This document shows positions 21,840 to 34,260 of a stretch of DNA of 64,000 nt, piece after piece. A program made the translations under genes and the position numbers. Positions within the stretch are counted from its first letter, which is position 1, and each line of letters starts with the position of its first letter. Source of the stretch: Canna indica (taxonomy: Eukaryota > Streptophyta > Magnoliopsida > Zingiberales > Cannaceae); the NCBI GenBank assembly GCA_034359265.1, contig CP136896.1:11129501-11193500 (forward strand), in the 5' to 3' direction. Below the pieces are notes generated by a model, which was not told the DNA's origin, searched no databases, and saw only the letters and a program-made list of their open reading frames with translations.

Positions 21840-22720
21840 CCATTAATTATCGAGTTTAATCGATTTAAACCAAGTAATTCGATTTAATCGATATTTAAAG
21901 CAGTGGTTTAAGGAGTTGAAGTGAAGGGAGGGAGATGGAGGTTGAAACGTAGCTTTCCTTGGATTGGTTTAATGGATTATTTTGTTGATATGATTATTGT
22001 TGGGTGTGGCCGGTAATTTCCATGTGAAGTATTTGTGTGTTTGTTGTTGTTGTCGCCGCACACGTTATGCTCCGTGACGAGTCAAGTGGGCCACACATTA
22101 TGATTGGATTGACATGTTTTAAACATCTAAATATCTATAGAATATCTATATTGAGTTGAAATTTAGTGGTAGTCGATTTTTTTTTGTTTATTTTTATTTT
22201 TATTAACAATTAGTCAAATTTGATTTATTTATTTTTTTAGAAAAAAAATACTAACTTCTTTAATTTGTAGTATATATTTTTTTGGAATACAGAAAACAAG
22301 TCCTCGCGGTGGCGTAGCATGAATCAAAATAAGAGGATCAATAATATTACATTCGATAAAATAAACGTACTTTATAAAGTATCTTTATGTGCCTAATAAT
22401 TAAATTTATCATAATAAATTAAAATTTATTTTATTTTTAATAAAATAAAATTATTAATTGAAATTGAGCAAAGTGAGTTGTAAAGTGGTTTACAACGCAA
22501 GGAAGAAGGAGGAGAATAAAAAGGAGAGAGTGGACAAGTACCTTTTATATGGGCAAACTTATAATTTTTCAATATATAAATAAGACTTTTTAAAATTCGC
22601 CACTGGGTACTCATGACTTTTCATTAAATACAAAAAGCAAGACAGCAATGAGAAGCAACTAATCTTTATAATATTGTTCTACCTACGTTTAAGGTAATTG
22701 TCACGTGTTAAAATTGTGTA
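21840..22720. other. AT-rich intergenic region
   Basis: Upstream flank of PLC-X copy 2. No gene or clear element seen. Short open frames here are chance. Confidence 0.6.
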
Positions 22721-22724
22721 GATT

Positions 22725-23900
22725 ATTCAGCAATTTCCCATATTCTAAATTATTTTACAGTAATTTTTGGATCTAGAAGACATTTTTCCAGAATCGAAAT
22801 CAAAATATTACAACTCATTTTATCCTGTTTCCAAAAGTTTATAAACTTTTGTCAAAAGTTCAAAAAAAACAAAAAATTCTTAATTTATAAAATATATTTC
22901 TAAAATAAAAAGAAATTTTAAGAGTCTAAAAAAATATATCTTGAACCAAAATATCAAATGTATTAGATATTTTTACTCAAAATTTATAAAACTAAATTTA
23001 AATTAAAAATAATAAAATAATAGTTTAAAATATTTTTAGAACTTAACACATATTTTATATTATAAAAATATTTCATAAATTAAATTATTTTTTAAAATAA
23101 ATTATGAATTTATTCTAGGCTTTCAACAAAATAAAGTCTAGAATAGTTTAATAGATTTGAAAAAAAAATAATTTTAAATCATGAAATATTTTTTATGATA
23201 AAAAAATGGGTTGGGATCTAAAATAAATAATTTGAATTAAAGATTTTTGCCCAAAATATAGAATAGTTTGGTAATTCTAAAAATAATTTTTAATTAATGA
23301 AATATATATTTTCATGGTATAAAATATATGCTAGAGTCTTAACAAATATTTTGGATCAAAATAATTTACTATTTTTAATTTAAATTTAGTTTTATATGCT
23401 TTTGACAAAAGTTTATAGTACTTTTAGATTTTTGTTCAAAGTCTAAAATAGTTTCATAAATTTTAAAAAAAAATTAATTTATAAAATATTTTTTTATGAT
23501 ATAAAAGATGTGTTAAGATCTAAAAAATATTTCTTACCAAAATATTTTATTATTTTTAATTTAAATTTTCGTAAATGTATTCAATACTTATTAGATTTTT
23601 GGTTCAAAATATTTTTTAGACTTCTAAAAAAAATTATTATAAAAAATATATTTCATAAATTACAATTATTTTTTTTATTTTTTTCCAAAATTTTGGCAGA
23701 AGTTGGTAAAAATTACGTACTTTTGCAATGGGATAAGATGAGTAAAAATTACGTGCTTTTGCAATGGGATAAGTTGGTAAAAATGACGTGCTTTGGTTCG
23801 GAGATTGGAAAAAAATATCTCTATGTTCCAGATCCAGAAATTACTATAAAAGTCATTTCGGTTTTGAAAAAATGATGTAAATTATTTTCCTGCCAAAAAT
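22725..23900. mobile_element. AT-rich foldback element, probable
   Basis: The left part (ACAGTAATTTTTGGATCTAG at about 22750) is mirrored near 23840 (reverse complement ATAGTAATTTCTGGATCTGG), with further paired blocks inward over about 100 bp. The interior is extremely AT-rich, with repeated AAATATTTTxTxATxATAAAA blocks in both orientations. A 41-bp unit with AAAATTACGTxCTTTTGCAA repeats about 2.5 times at 23705-23795. No target duplication could be fixed. Confidence 0.4.
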
Positions 23901-24447
23901 TATATTCACGTTATAATTATAATTAATTAAATCAATTATCATAGTATGTAATTAATTAATTGATTAATTTCATATATTTTTAAATAATTTTTTTATATAT
24001 AGAACTATCAACTATAAGCGCATGTTTGTATCGTTACAAAACAAGAGATTGCATTGGATTTCAGACAGTCCCCCGTTTATTTTGCAAAAAAGAGAAAGGA
24101 CAGGACATCGGATCCTATTCCGAACAGGATATAAATTTTTTTTGGTGTACCGAGAAAATTTTCAGTACACGAATACCAAGCGGAGGGTGCAACTTCTATG
24201 AGCAGGTTGTCCACAGAAAACTTATGAATGAGTGGATATGGACTTTAAACGACTGAACATGGATAAAAAATAAATGAATACGAACATGAATAAAAAAGAA
24301 TGTATATGAATAGATATTCATTTATTTATTATTCGTGTTTAGTCTCTTAAAATTAGTATCTATTCGTTCATCGAAATTAATATGAGCGGACTGCCCACCG
24401 TAGTTTTGGACATGGCCCCATTGTCCTCAGAGAAAATGCAAGGGGGT

Positions 24448-25090
24448 TTAGCCCCGTCTCTCCCTCGTCGTGAGCTCGCAGCTGACATTGGCGGCGTGTT
24501 TCTCCTGCTGCGGCGCCTGGTGAATTAGGAAGGCGACGTCGCAGAGGACGGGTAGGGGCGGGAAGAGGTCGAAGGATTCCGGGAAGGCGGAGCTGCTGCA
24601 GCGCTCCCACTCGTTATGGATTTGGAGCGCTGCTGCGCTGCCCAAGTGGTGGTTCACTCCGCGGAAGTGGGAGGGCGCGGAGATGCTTGAGCCGGAGTTG
24701 CGGAGGGAGATGTTGAGGGAGGTGAAGTTGGCTGGAATGGTGCCGGTGCCAATGGCAGCGACGACGGCGGGCTCGGCCTGCTGGAGCAGCCACTCGATGG
24801 TCTCCCCATCGGTCATGTGGCCGAGCTCGCGCGTCAGCTGGAAGACGCGGGCGACGTACGTGCGCAGATGGTTAGCATGCAGATCCGGCGACCGCGGCCG
24901 TCCACCTTGGTGTGGCGGTCCTTGCTGGAGTTCAGCTTGGGCAGCGGCTGCTCCTCGGCGGATCCATGACGACGAGTGCGCCGCCATCGCCTACCGTGGA
25001 GGAGGTGGAGTAGGAGTTGTCTTCTTCCTTCTTGCCGAGTAGCTGCAGAGGGAAGTTGGGCCGCCAAGATCCGCCTGCATCGCTTTCCAT
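24448..25090 (-). pseudogene. Class I TCP transcription factor pseudogene
   Basis: The minus strand from ATG at 25090 encodes [14 protein letters not shown], found near the N-terminus of TCP7/TCP21-type class I proteins. A frameshift leads to the basic region [16 protein letters not shown] second frameshift, within the first helix, leads to [31 protein letters not shown] and [17 protein letters not shown], the rest of the TCP domain. All three frames are needed. Extra bases ACGTACGT between CysAla and Ala-Arg-Val-Phe explain the second shift. Substitutions at conserved sites (ICMLTIC for IRMPALC) also suggest loss of constraint. TCP proteins bind GGNCC DNA sites; this copy cannot make an intact domain. 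Confidence 0.85.
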
Positions 25091-26240
25091 ACTTGCATCA
25101 AAGCATAAGATTTTTCGATCAATTTGATGATATATATTCTAATTAGATTAATCTCCAAGATCTAAAAGCGGGCAAAGACTAATTAGAGAAATCGAGTTAA
25201 GAAATCAGCAGAGAGAGATGATATGTGTGTTGCAGTGGGGATACTATTATATAGTTATATAGACTTTGATCGAACACCTTGATAACAATTTTAATATTTG
25301 GTTTTTAGTTGGCTGAAATGAGGAGCAATTAGGTTATGATTGTGCAATGATACAATCAAGATGATTACTACTTTTATCCACTTTAAAGTGTATTCAGTTT
25401 TTTTTGGTTGGATTACGGAAGATGAGTTTAGTCAAATCAAACCTTTAATAATTAAGGATTACAATTGAAAAAAAAAAAAGTACATCCCTTTTGGTTGATA
25501 TATGAAGATTTGTACGTATAAAATTAAATCTAAGCATTAAAAATATACAAGAGTATTTTGATCATTTTATCACGTTCAGAACTGTATTATAGCTAACTAA
25601 ACGTAATATAAGATTGATATCGTGTCTTGTTCTTGACGAAATAAACATGATATAACTGTTGTCTTAGGACATCTGGTGTCATGTTCTTATTCATGTTCGG
25701 TGTCCTATAATAGGTAATTTGCGAATCAAACGGCCCTAAACTTTCAACTTGCAAGAATCATGAGAATTTTTTTAAAAAAAAACAAAAAGTATGATATATC
25801 TCGCAATTTGATGACGTGGGCAATATCATGTGAGCATAAAATTATAGTTGTGTCTGTCACATCAAATTTATGGTAATAGAGTCGATGAAAAAAAAATGAA
25901 GGTTATGATGAATATAATAAAATTAAAATCTTGCGTCAAAATGACTAGGTGCCAATAAAAAAATGAGACCAAATACGTAATTTGAGTGAAATTAGGATTA
26001 TTTTTACGTTCTTCACAACAACAAAAAAGAACCCATCAAAATTAGGTATGTGACACGAGTACGTTAAATTTATTTTAGAAAAAATATCGATGCAAATAGT
26101 TTAGTTCTGTTAACTATCTATTTTATCTATTGAACCAATCACGACTACCTGGTGGTGGATTCATACAATTTTAATAACGAAACAAATTGATAAATAAATT
26201 TTCAAACATTCATTCTTCAAATTTGCGCCGCAACTAAGAT
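25091..26240. other. AT-rich intergenic region
   Basis: Upstream of the TCP pseudogene. No gene recognised. Confidence 0.6.
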
Positions 26241-26376
26241 AGTTGATCATTCTAAAAATATTTAAATATTTATTAGTAAAAAAATTATTCATATATCTAA
26301 CTATCTACTCGAAAAATTTATTAAAAAATTTTCCATTTATTTTTAAAATATATATAAAACTAAAAATCATAAATAT

Positions 26377-26690
26377 GATAAATTTTAAAATATATTTAGT
26401 TAAAAACTTAATCAGATTCGAATACAAAATTAAATTAGATGAATCAAAATTGATTAAAAATTTAGTATAATATAATTGGATAAACCAAGGAGAAGATGAT
26501 GATAAAATGTTTGCAAAAATATTTTTGAATAATATGATAAATTTTAAAATATATTTAGTCAAAATTTTAATCAGATTCAAATATAAAATTAAATTAGATG
26601 AATTAAAATTGATTAAAAAATTAGTATGATGTAATTGGATCCATGATGATAAAATGTTTGCACAAATATTTTTGAATACAAACCAAACTT
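26377..26690. repeat. 159-bp AT-rich tandem duplication
   Basis: Two copies start GATAAATTTTAAAATATATT at 26377 and 26536 and both contain AAAATTAAATTAGATGAAT and GATGATAAAATGTTTGCA. Homologous AT-rich DNA continues to the left, so more decayed units may exist. Confidence 0.85.
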
Positions 26691-26912
26691 GTAGCTATTG
26701 ATTATGGTCAAGGAAATTAAAAAGAAATGGAAAAAAATGAAAATCGAGTCGTCGATTAAACTAAATTCTCATCCAGTTTGATTGTTCTTGACCACATCAA
26801 TATTATGGCAAAATTCAAAATTGTTTGCTAGTTGCATTAACTTGTATGTACCCATTCTGATAACAATTTATGAAGTGAGGCTATTAAATCTACACATCGT
26901 GAGTGTTCTGTA

Positions 26913-27427
26913 TAGGGATGATAATATTACCCGTTTAGGCGAGTACCTGCGGGTATTTACTTTTTTATGACGAGTATGGGGAGTAGTTTTCTACCCGTGG
27001 GCCGAGCAGTCTTCAAGTCATCTTCAAGCCTAAGCAATCTTCAAGTTGTCGGCTTCGCGAGACAACGTTGTCTCCCCCTCCAGGTCCTCCCCCCTTCTCA
27101 CGATCTCTGCAGCCATGCCTTAATTTCTCCTTGATGCCGAGTGATTTTCTTACTGCTGCTAGAGTATTCGAGTGATTTCTTTGCTAATTGTTAGTTGATT
27201 GCTAATTTTTTGCTAATTTCTAATTTTAGTAACAAACTCATTGATTGTAGGTACCCGCTAATTCCCGTGGGTATCCGTTTCTCGCAAGTAATTAAATGAG
27301 TATTCATTTTCTATACTCACGGGGAATAAATAGGTAGCGGGTACCCGTTTATTTCGCAGCGCGAGTAGTGGGTGGGCACCCCCGTACTCGTCCCGCCCCG
27401 CCCCGCCCTGCCCAGTTGACCTCCCTA
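26913..27427. mobile_element. Non-autonomous hAT, 515 bp
   Basis: Termini TAGGGATGATAATA and (reverse complement) TAGGGAGGTCAACTG. The 8-bp duplications are GTTCTGTA (26905-26912) and GTTCTATA (27428-27435), matching at 7 of 8. The subterminal regions are rich in ACCCG/CGGGT. No coding capacity. Confidence 0.85.
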
Positions 27428-27672
27428 GTTCTATACCTATTGTGATAATTTATGAAGACAAACTATCAAATCAACAACTGTCATGGCAAGGAGGATTGGA
27501 AGCTACAAATCTATAGAGCCGTTTGCTAAAATGGAGGTCAGCGTGAAACTTGAATCTCTCTTCTCTAAATTTTAGAAAGCTTGCGTCAATATGTTCTTAA
27601 CTTAAAGATTAATTTTGTTGCGTCTGAGTCTTTAAATGAAGAAGAAAGGTCACGTCGACTTGTGTTTATGAC

Positions 27673-29367
27673 TAGGGAAATTTATTTTTTTTCCCTTACT
27701 TTTCAAAATGGGGTGATTTTATCTCTATATATTTTTTAACAAATTTTACCATTTAACTATTCGAAAGGTGCGTATTTATCCTTACTTTGGATGGATATGT
27801 GACTAGGCTAACGAAATTGACATGAGCCACTTAAAACGTGACATGTCATTAAATTCAAAGTTTAAATTTTTTTAAAAAAAGTTGATGATGACATGTTTAT
27901 TTTTCATCTTTTGTTGCTTATTTTCATGCTAAATTCGAATTAAATAATTGCTAAAATGTGCTTATTATTTTGTTTAACTTTTAGACAACAAATGATGAAA
28001 AGAAATAAAAAAGATTCCTCTTGCATATTTTTTGGAAGCTGGAAATTGGAAAGACAGTTGGATCTGATCACACTGCCTTGGATGTGCCCACGCCATAGTA
28101 GAGATGCATGTGATAGATTTAGAATTTCCCATGTTAAAGGCTGAAATTTAATTTCCAAATTTTCATGCGAATTTTGACAATCCATTTGTGTCTAAAATAT
28201 TAAACCAAGATATTTGGTTGTTAGTTTATTGTCATGTAAGGTTGATTTTATTTTTATTTACCATTCTAGTTAGGTTTGGAATCCTCCTATAAGAGGAGAA
28301 AAATTGTAATGAACAGGGGCTGACAATTCTTAGCTTTAGTCTTCTTTTTGATTTTGCTCTTTGATATTTCTCAGTTTAGAATTAAGCAGTAATTTTTAGA
28401 GAATGAAAATGTTTGTGTTTGCGATGTGTAGCTAAATCACTTCTTTCTAGCTAAAGGATAATTCAACGTTTCGATTCTACGGATTGTGAGATCCCTCTAT
28501 ACTTCACCTCTTTTACTTTCTAGTATTCATTTATTTCTTGCAAAAATTATTCTATTGTACCTTTTTAATTGTCGGTCTATTACCAGATTATTAGGACAAT
28601 AGCTAGTCTTCCGGTATGGCTGTTCCATGCCGAATTTAGAGGTAAATTAGTTGAGGTTGTTGTTCAATTCGTACTAATGGAATTCTTGAATTAATATGAC
28701 ATGTGAGATTGTTGTTCAATTCATATAGTCTATTAAATTGCTAGAAATAAAGGAACTCATCCTTGGCGTCTATGATCAATCCTACGAACCGAAATCGAGA
28801 ACGTACCTTTAGCTAGACTTTCCTCTCATTGATTTCTCCTTAATTTTAATTATTATTTTTAATTATTGTCTTTATTTCATCTTGCATCTAATCAAAACCT
28901 CCCCTTTTTTGAAATTCCTCCTTTTTAATTTCTGTTTCGAAAGAATTTAAAACTAACAAGTCTCAGTGGATTCGACCCTACTTGTCACGAATACAAAATC
29001 TCAAGAAGTGAGTATTTATTTTTTGTGAATTTGGCACTCATCACTTGACGTGTAATCCCATGTGATTTACACATTAAACCTCAATTTTTTAGTGTAAATA
29101 AAAACAAAACCTTGCATGTAGTGAGGTGAAGAATGCCATGTGGGATAACACATTAGTTTTTTTTTTTGTTTTTTTAAAACTTTGAGTTTGATGACATGTC
29201 ACGTTTTAAGTGGCTTCTGTTTAGTTCCGTTAGCCTAGTCACATATCCGTCCAAAGTAAGGATAAATACACACATTTCATGTAGTTCAAGGGTAAAATTT
29301 GACCCAAAAAAGTAAGGTAAAATCACCTCATTTTGAAAAATACAGAGGCAAAAAAACCCCTTATCCC
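27673..29367. mobile_element. Non-autonomous MULE with ~200-bp inverted repeats
   Basis: Left and right ends share, inverted, TTTCAAAATGxGGTGATTTTA, GTATTTATCCTTACTTTGGA, GGATATGTGACTAGGCTAAC and CCACTTAAAACGTGACATGT. Flanking 9-mers TTATGACTA (27664-27672) and TTACGATTA (29368-29376) match at 7 of 9. The interior has a retrotransposon LTR-like segment at about 28190-29045 and no transposase. Confidence 0.75.
28190..29045 (+). mobile_element. LTR-like fragment inside the MULE
   Basis: AGTCTCAGTGGATTCGACCC followed by TTTGTGAATTTGGCACTCATCA resembles the 3' end of plant LTRs just before the primer site. A CCTCCTATAAGAGGAG block upstream looks like the promoter region. Boundaries and duplication not found. 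Confidence 0.4.
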
Positions 29368-29436
29368 TTACGATTATCTTTGAAGCATCAATAGCTCAAT
29401 ACTCATACAACATGTCCTCATTGTGGTAGAGGAGTC

Positions 29437-32041
29437 TATCACGCCCCAACTTAGGGTCACGGGATCGGCCGGGAAATACGTGCCTATGTCCTGCAATCTA
29501 TCTCATGCACATATCAACTCATAATATATCATAGCGGAAAGAATAACAAATTTCTATTATGAACGAGAAACCAAAACAAATTTCATTTTAAAAGTAAAGT
29601 TTTTAGCAAAATGTTTAAAGCGTGGAAATAAGTAAATCAAAGTTCAACAGTTTACTTTAACAAGTGAAATCTGAATGAAGGACATGAATGTCCCTAAGAG
29701 ATTACAATTCCAAAATACTAAAACACAGGTGCATGACAAATCTACTGAAGACTCGACTACGACCCCTAACTAGGACTGTTATGAGATCAATGTGGCTCAT
29801 CTACCCTCCAGCCACGCCAAGTGCTCCAACCCACCTCATTGGTCAGGCTCTGCAAAAAAAATAAAAATATACAACGTGTGAGTTTAAAGGAACTCAGTGA
29901 GCGATTCTACCAACCCCCACCACTAAAACCAACCACATAGATATCTGAATAAATGCACCTATCTCACACAGGGATAATAAAACAAGTGGTATGGATAGCT
30001 AACAAGTCATCTGGTCATCCCATGCTCAAAGACAAACTTATTCACTTAGCAATGAAGAACAATAGGCCTCAGCCCATCCATGCCCTAAGGCAATAAATCA
30101 CACTCAAGGGTTATGAGGATAATCGGGATTGACCCATCCGAGCTTATCCTATAATCATACCCTTAAAGATAGCGCAGGAATACGGGATTCGCTCATCCGA
30201 ACTTATTCTAAAAGAAAACTCGGGAACAATCGGGATTTTCCCATCCGAACTTGTTCCACAAGAAATTCAGGAACAATCGGGATTCGCCCATCTGAATTTG
30301 TTCCATAAATAATCGCAGGAATAATCGGGATTCACCCATCTGAACTTATTCCTTAAACACAGGTTGGGAATTCACCATCCAACCTTCTGGGCCAATCCCG
30401 CAATCCGGCTCCTATCCAAGCCTCTCTGTCATTTATAAAAACATGACTCTAATAAGACCTAGGTCAAGTGTATCCTACGATGTCTTAGAAGGGTCTTTAA
30501 TGGGACACGCCGCAACACTCTATGCTCGATCCCGACGTCCTAGACCCGTAATATCATCAACCAATGAGGTTTTATTTTATGCAGATAAATTAGGGTTTTG
30601 TTTTAGGAGTTTTATTTTTAGTTTACGGTTACGCCAAAACTAGTGTACCCAAGCCGAATTTGACTCCCAAAGTGTGCCCTATGGTTCCAGACTATATTTT
30701 CTAGTTAAAATGATAGGTTACGCGACTATGCTCCATAAACTATACGCATCACAACAGAGATTACAAAATCAGCATTGAATTAACAATTTCAGCATGAAAT
30801 TTCAGCAAGTTTGAGTTTTCAACATGTCAAAGTAATTAATCTGAAAATCACAATAATTAAATCCTAAATTACCACCACAATAGATTTATAACATCAAGAT
30901 AAATCATACAAAAATTAAATCATAATTCCTAATCAAGATTTATCATGCATCTGCATCATCTTTAATTCAAGACTTAAGCTTCAAAACCAAGAACCCCAAA
31001 CATGAACATACATGGTATCAAGATTTAATCTTTTCACATGCAAAACATAGATTCATACGCTAAAATTTTATATCTAGATACAAATCATGCATTGGCATCA
31101 TAGGAACTTGATTAAAAAAATTAATCCAAAGTCTAGATTTCAAAAACTATCAAGAACTTCTTTTAAGCATTTCATCGAACACCTTGAGAGCGACCCTATT
31201 CCCACCTTGGTCGAGCACCCCTAGGGTAGTCCTAGGGCTGCCGAGTCCCTTAGGGGGGAGGTCTTCGGCCCCCTCTTTCACGACAACAAGAGAAATCGGC
31301 AAGAACTAAAGAATCGACGGAAAACCCGACAAGAAACGCGCCAATCTTCAAGATCGGCTCAAGAAACACGAAAGAAATCCAAGAAAATGAGAGGTAAACC
31401 ACTCACCTGATTTGGAAGAAGAAAAAGAGAATATTTTTCCGATTGGCGGCTTCCAAATCCGGCCTCAATCAAGTGGCGGCAGCTCCCACGAAGCCAGCGG
31501 CTTGGCTTCCAAGGGAAAGGAAGGAAGAGGGGGGGTGGCTTGCGGCTCCTCTCTCTCCCTCGGCTCGACTTCACAAGGGAGGGGGGGAATGAATCGACTG
31601 TTGGCGGCTTGGCTCCCAAGAGAGAGGAGGAGAGGGGCGACGGCTCAGCGGCTCCTCTCTCTGTGTGTGTGTGTGTGTGTGGCTTGTGCGGCTCCAACAA
31701 GAAGCCGCCTAGCCCTAGGGGGGATTTTATAATCCCCTCCTAAACCTCATCCAAACCCTAACCTCTTTCTAACCCGCATCCGCCTCAAGCCCGGATCCAA
31801 CCCGCTAACTCCTCCACCCAAACTAACCTTATGCTAAATACAAGCATCAATCACATGCACACACATGCAATATAATTTAATAAATTAAGCACATAAAATA
31901 TAAAATCCACGGATCAACTCACCCGAGCTCTCAAGTTTGCACCGGACAACGAGTCGACTCGGCTCGACCTTGAACTAGCCCACTAGGCTGGCAACACAAA
32001 AACAAATAACAAAAAATTAGAATAATATCTAGGATATTACA
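29437..32041 (-). mobile_element. Solo LTR, 2.6 kb, Ty3/Gypsy type
   Basis: On the minus strand the LTR starts TGTAATATCC and ends GGGGCGTGATA, the usual ends of Del/Tekay-like LTRs. Flanking 5-mers GAGTC (29432-29436) and AAGTC (32042-32046) match at 4 of 5. No internal coding region or second LTR is present, so it is a solo LTR. Open frames at 31359-31743 are chance products of the GC-rich leader and a (GT)n run at 31662-31681. Confidence 0.8.
30110..30390. repeat. ~57-bp tandem repeats within the solo LTR
   Basis: Five or six units of the type GGAACAATCGGGATTCGCCC, then ATCYGAAYTTGTTCC, arranged head to tail. Confidence 0.85.
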
Positions 32042-32140
32042 AAGTCAAAAACACTCCCTCTCATGTTCTTGTAAATTTTGAGCGAGTTATTTAAAAAATA
32101 CAAAATTTTGAGTGATTGTTCCAACGATTTGATCAACTTA

Positions 32141-33312
32141 GGGCTTGTTTAGGTTGTGAAATGGAAAGGAATAAAGAGGAATGGGGAAGGGAGATGTTAA
32201 TTATCTCATATTTGACTTTTAATTTTAGGATGAGAGATTTTAAGGTGTTAGAAACTCGTCTAAATCTCACAGAATCTCTCAAACCTTTATTCCACCAAAA
32301 TGGTGGAATAAGAATGGTTAACAAATTTAGAATATTTTAATGTTATTAAAAATACCTTTTTGCCCTCCATCAAATAAAAAACTTTCTCCTATTTTTAACT
32401 ATTTAATTTGTATAGTTATCTTTCACTAAAGCTGGCAATTTTTGGTCCGACACGATAGTCTGGCCCGATAGCCCAGCCCGGTACGATAAAATCAAGCTTG
32501 TGCCTATTCTTACCATGCCCGAGCCATTATCAAGCCGACCTGATATGGCCCGAACAAATATCGAATCGAGCTAGGGCCAATCGGTGTAGGCCCGGCCTGG
32601 TAGCTCGATAAGAATTTTTATTCATTATATGAATATCGAGCTATCGGGACCGAATCAGCCCAATAGCCCGACTACGACAATCCGATCCAAGTTCGATATT
32701 ACGATTCAGGGCCAAATCCAGCCCAATAGCACAGTTTGGGTCTGGTAGCTCAATTCTGAATTTTCATTATCGTGCAAACTAGCCGGGCCGAGCCGACACG
32801 TTTACTGTTCGCGTTGTGCCAGGCACGTGATCGCGGGCCCAAACTTTTATTGGGTTGGGTCGGGCATAATTTTTGTTCGGGTCGGGTTGGGTTGACCCAA
32901 TAACTCTGGCCCGACACGAATTGTCGGGTTTATCTTTCACGTTTTAATCTTTTTATTTTTCAATTTTTAATATTTGTTGATTTTTTCAAATTTGGTTATT
33001 AAAATTTATGTTTATTGTTTTAATTGTTTTTTTATATATTGAAGGATATAAACAAATTAACTTTCATTTTATACGTAAATGTATATGGATGACTAAAAGG
33101 GTCTTTTCATTAAAATTATTTTTTCTCATCCCACCATTTAAAATTTTTATCCAAACAAACAGAGAAATATTCTCCGACCTTTTAATTACCCTATCCAAAC
33201 ATGAGATTAATTATCATTCTCCTTCCCTTCCTTCCCTACATCTTTTTATCCTTCACCTCCACGTACATTCCTCCCCATCCCTCCTCCCCTTAATTTGTAT
33301 CCCACGAGCCCC
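32141..33312. mobile_element. Possible PIF/Harbinger-like element
   Basis: Left end TTA-GGGCTTGTTTAGG and right end GAGCCCC-TAA give short inverted ends, and purine-rich subterminal blocks pair (GAGGAATGGGGA; TAATTATCTCAT). The triplets TTA and TAA are not identical, and homology between the arms is patchy. It hosts the hAT at 32427-32932. Confidence 0.35.
32427..32932. mobile_element. Non-autonomous hAT, 506 bp
   Basis: Perfect 8-bp duplications TCTTTCAC (32419-32426 and 32933-32940). Ends TAAAGCTGGCAATTTTTGG and (reverse complement) TAAACCCGACAATTCGTG. The interior has many GGCCCGA and CCCGACA blocks. No ORF. Confidence 0.88.
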
Positions 33313-33396
33313 TAAGGGACAATACAATATCAGTACTGTATATGATTCATTGTCATCCCTAAACACATGGGTGGACCGGCTCATAGCACATTGAAG

Positions 33397-33608
33397 CACT
33401 ACATGAAAGGATACAAAAATTGTGTCATTTGTATATTAAATATTGATGTCTACAACAATTGATATTTTAGAATCAACGCTGATAAAAAAAGTGATAGAAA
33501 TGAGATGAAAACAAAGAGTGATAGTTTGGACGTACCGACGCCACCAGATTGTAAAATATCAATGTTGATGTTGGTATCTAAAGTTTGTCTTTTTTAAAAT
33601 AAAATAGG
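33397..33608. other. Intergenic, possible CACTA end relic
   Basis: CACTACATGAAAGG at 33397 resembles a CACTA terminus, with a repeated TATTGATGT block behind it, but no opposite end was found. The Gypsy integrase homology begins near 33609. Confidence 0.25.
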
Positions 33609-34260
33609 TGTTAGTTATTGCTGGCGCCTGCTCAATTGAAGTTGTCCAACAATGGCACACGGTTTACAGATAGGCAATTACGGGAATTCTGCTCGGACCT
33701 CAACATCTAGCAGCTCTTTTCCTCGTAGAGCACCCATAAACCTATGGCCAAGTCGAAGCAGCCAACAAGGTCATCCTAACATGACTCAGAAAGAAGCTTG
33801 ACCAAGTCAAGGGGCACTGGGCCGAAGAGCTGCCCCATGAGCTATGGAGCTACAACACAACCGTCCAGTCATCCACTCAAGAGCTGCCCCATGAGCTAAG
33901 GAGAAGCCATGTCCCGGTCGAGATCACAGAGCCCAGCATCAGCAAGACGACCTTCAACGAACGAAACAACTCAAAAACTCGGTAGGCCGAGATCAACCTC
34001 ATTGAGGAAGAATACGAGCTCGCCAAAATCAAAGAGGAAGTTATGAAACGTAAGATAGTAAAGAAATATGACAAGCATATCAAGCCAAGAAACTTCAAAG
34101 AGGGAGATATGATACTAAGGAAGATCGAACTCCAAAGAAAGTCAAGCGGGGAGGGGAAGCTCGCCCCGAACTGGGAAGGTCCCTATAGAGTCACCAAAGA
34201 TGTTGGGAAAGACGCTCACAAAATCGTCGAACTCTCCGAATGAGAACTCCCACGAACATG
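33609..34260 (+). pseudogene. Gypsy (Tat-type) integrase 3' remnant, element B
   Basis: Frames in this stretch encode the integrase core from about the second catalytic position (NNGTRFTDRQLREFCSDL), then SSVEHP-TYGQVEAANKVIL and HWAEELPHELWSYNTT, and the C-terminal domain at 34043-34243 (GDMILRKIELQ, GKLAPNWEGPYRV). Premature stops are present, and the usual Asp of the DNG motif is Asn (AAC at 33648-33650). A short block, GAGCTGCCCCATGAGCTA, is duplicated at 33826 and 33879. Everything 5' of this (gag, protease, reverse transcriptase) is missing. Confidence 0.85.

Noticed and set aside
31359..31743. Open frames of 106-113 residues in the solo LTR
   Set aside because: They run through a (GT)n repeat and purine-rich leader of the LTR and show no domain.
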